This document shows positions 5,650 through 6,310 of a stretch of 6,310 nt of DNA, piece after piece. The translations under genes were made by a program, and so were the position numbers. Each line of letters opens with the position of its first letter. Within the stretch, counting starts at the first letter, position 1. The DNA is from Candidatus Stahliibacteriota bacterium. Its GTDB lineage: Bacteria; Hydrothermota; Tepidihabitantia; SM23-42. The stretch spans positions 1 through 6,310 of the forward strand of contig JAUWLY010000178.1 in assembly GCA_030613445.1 (NCBI GenBank), read 5' to 3'. The notes below the pieces were generated by a model. It did not search any database. It saw only the letters and a program-made list of their open reading frames with translations, and was not told the DNA's origin.

Positions 5650-6310
5650 ATGAAAGTCTGCATGATTGGAACGGGGTATGTTGGTCTTGTATCCGGCACC
5701 TGTTTTGCTGAGATAGGACATAATTTTATTTGTGTTGATAATGACGAGAAAAAAATCGAGATTCTAAATAAGGGCGGTTTGCCGATATATGAACCTGGCT
5801 TAGAGGAATTGATCGCGAAGAACGTCAAGGCAGGAAGGCTGCGCTTTACAACATCGATAAGAGAAGGTGTTGAGAATTCGCTTTTTCTATTTATTGCGGT
5901 TGGCACGCCACCCAAAGAGGATGGTGAACCAGATCTTTCTCAAATCGAACAAGTGGCCGAGGAGATCGGCGATGCCATGAATGAATACAAGATAATAATT
6001 GAGAAAAGCACAGTCCCTGTGCAGACCGGCAAATGGGTAAGAACTGTGATTGAGAGGTTTAGCAGAAAAATCAAAGATTTTGACGTAGCTTCTAACCCTG
6101 AATTCTTAAGAGAGGGATCAGCCATCAGTGATTTTCTGCATCCTGATAGAGTTGTGCTCGGGGTTGAGAGCGAGCGGGCCAAAGATAAGCTTTTAGAATT
6201 ATACAAACCAATGGATGCGCCAAAGATTGTGACTGATATTTCTAGTGCGGAACTAATCAAACACGCGTCAAATGCGTTTCTTTCCACCAAGATATCTTTC
6301 ATCAACGCAA
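5650..6310 (+). CDS. ugd: UDP-glucose 6-dehydrogenase, N-terminal part (truncated by window)
   Basis: Oxidises UDP-glucose to UDP-glucuronate with two NAD+, supplying a precursor for polysaccharides and glycolipids. The frame is open to the window edge: 220 codons of a protein usually around 430 residues. Seen: Rossmann GTGYVGL (7-13), acidic D30 ending the second strand (NAD preference), VGTPP (84-88), EKSTVPVQTG (118-127), NPEFLREG (149-156) with E155 matching the catalytic Glu of Streptococcus pyogenes UGD, and ELIKHASNAFLSTK (201-214) with K204 and N208 matching its K204 and N208. The catalytic Cys lies beyond the window. The related UDP-ManNAc dehydrogenases share the fold, but NPEFLREG and SNAFLSTK favour UDP-glucose. 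A strong Shine-Dalgarno AAGGAGGT (5636-5643) sits six bases before the ATG. No promoter is evident between the hairpin and this gene. Confidence 0.94.
   Translation, partial: MKVCMIGTGYVGLVSGTCFAEIGHNFICVDNDEKKIEILNKGGLPIYEPGLEELIAKNVKAGRLRFTTSIREGVENSLFLFIAVGTPPKEDGEPDLSQIEQVAEEIGDAMNEYKIIIEKSTVPVQTGKWVRTVIERFSRKIKDFDVASNPEFLREGSAISDFLHPDRVVLGVESERAKDKLLELYKPMDAPKIVTDISSAELIKHASNAFLSTKISFINA

Overview
The window is a compact stretch of bacterial chromosome with every recognisable gene on the + strand. Base composition is moderately AT-rich by eye (not counted). The genes are typical of free-living bacteria with a lysine/diaminopimelate pathway. The sequence alone does not support naming a lineage.

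Layout: (1) 21-1783, a chromosome-partition cassette: parA (soj-type ATPase) and parB (spo0J-type CTPase/DNA-binding protein), with a previously hidden 55-codon reading frame (772-939) wedged between them. (2) 1784-2007, a non-coding gap whose last ~75 bases hold a probable promoter with inverted and tandem repeats in front of dapA. (3) 2008-3659, dapA and dapB, joined by a 4-base ATGA overlap; they catalyse the first two committed steps of diaminopimelate/lysine synthesis. (4) 3656-3747, an AT-rich terminator candidate and a near-consensus promoter placed so close to the next ATG that the transcript should be essentially leaderless. (5) 3748-5560, a two-gene membrane-sugar unit: a polyprenyl-phosphate-type family 2 glycosyltransferase with two C-terminal membrane helices, overlapping a multi-pass flippase-like protein of the UPF0104/LPG-synthase membrane-domain family. 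(6) 5561-5649, a strong hairpin with a competing alternative hairpin, then a good Shine-Dalgarno. (7) 5650-6310, the N-terminal half of UDP-glucose 6-dehydrogenase, cut by the window edge.

How the genes fit together: ParA and ParB segregate the origin region. DapA and DapB feed peptidoglycan and lysine synthesis. The glycosyltransferase, flippase-like protein and UDP-glucose dehydrogenase look like the start of an envelope polysaccharide or glycolipid locus. That shared purpose is inferred from neighbourhood only.

The most unusual point is the parA-parB junction. An exact 13-base direct repeat sits at the end of parA and again at the start of parB, 160 bases apart. Removing one 160-base unit would leave parA and parB overlapping by 8 bases (ATGCGTAA). 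The 160 bases between are open in the one frame that starts at the ancestral parB ATG and ends at the duplicated parA stop, giving a small ORF that overlaps both neighbours by the same 8 bases.
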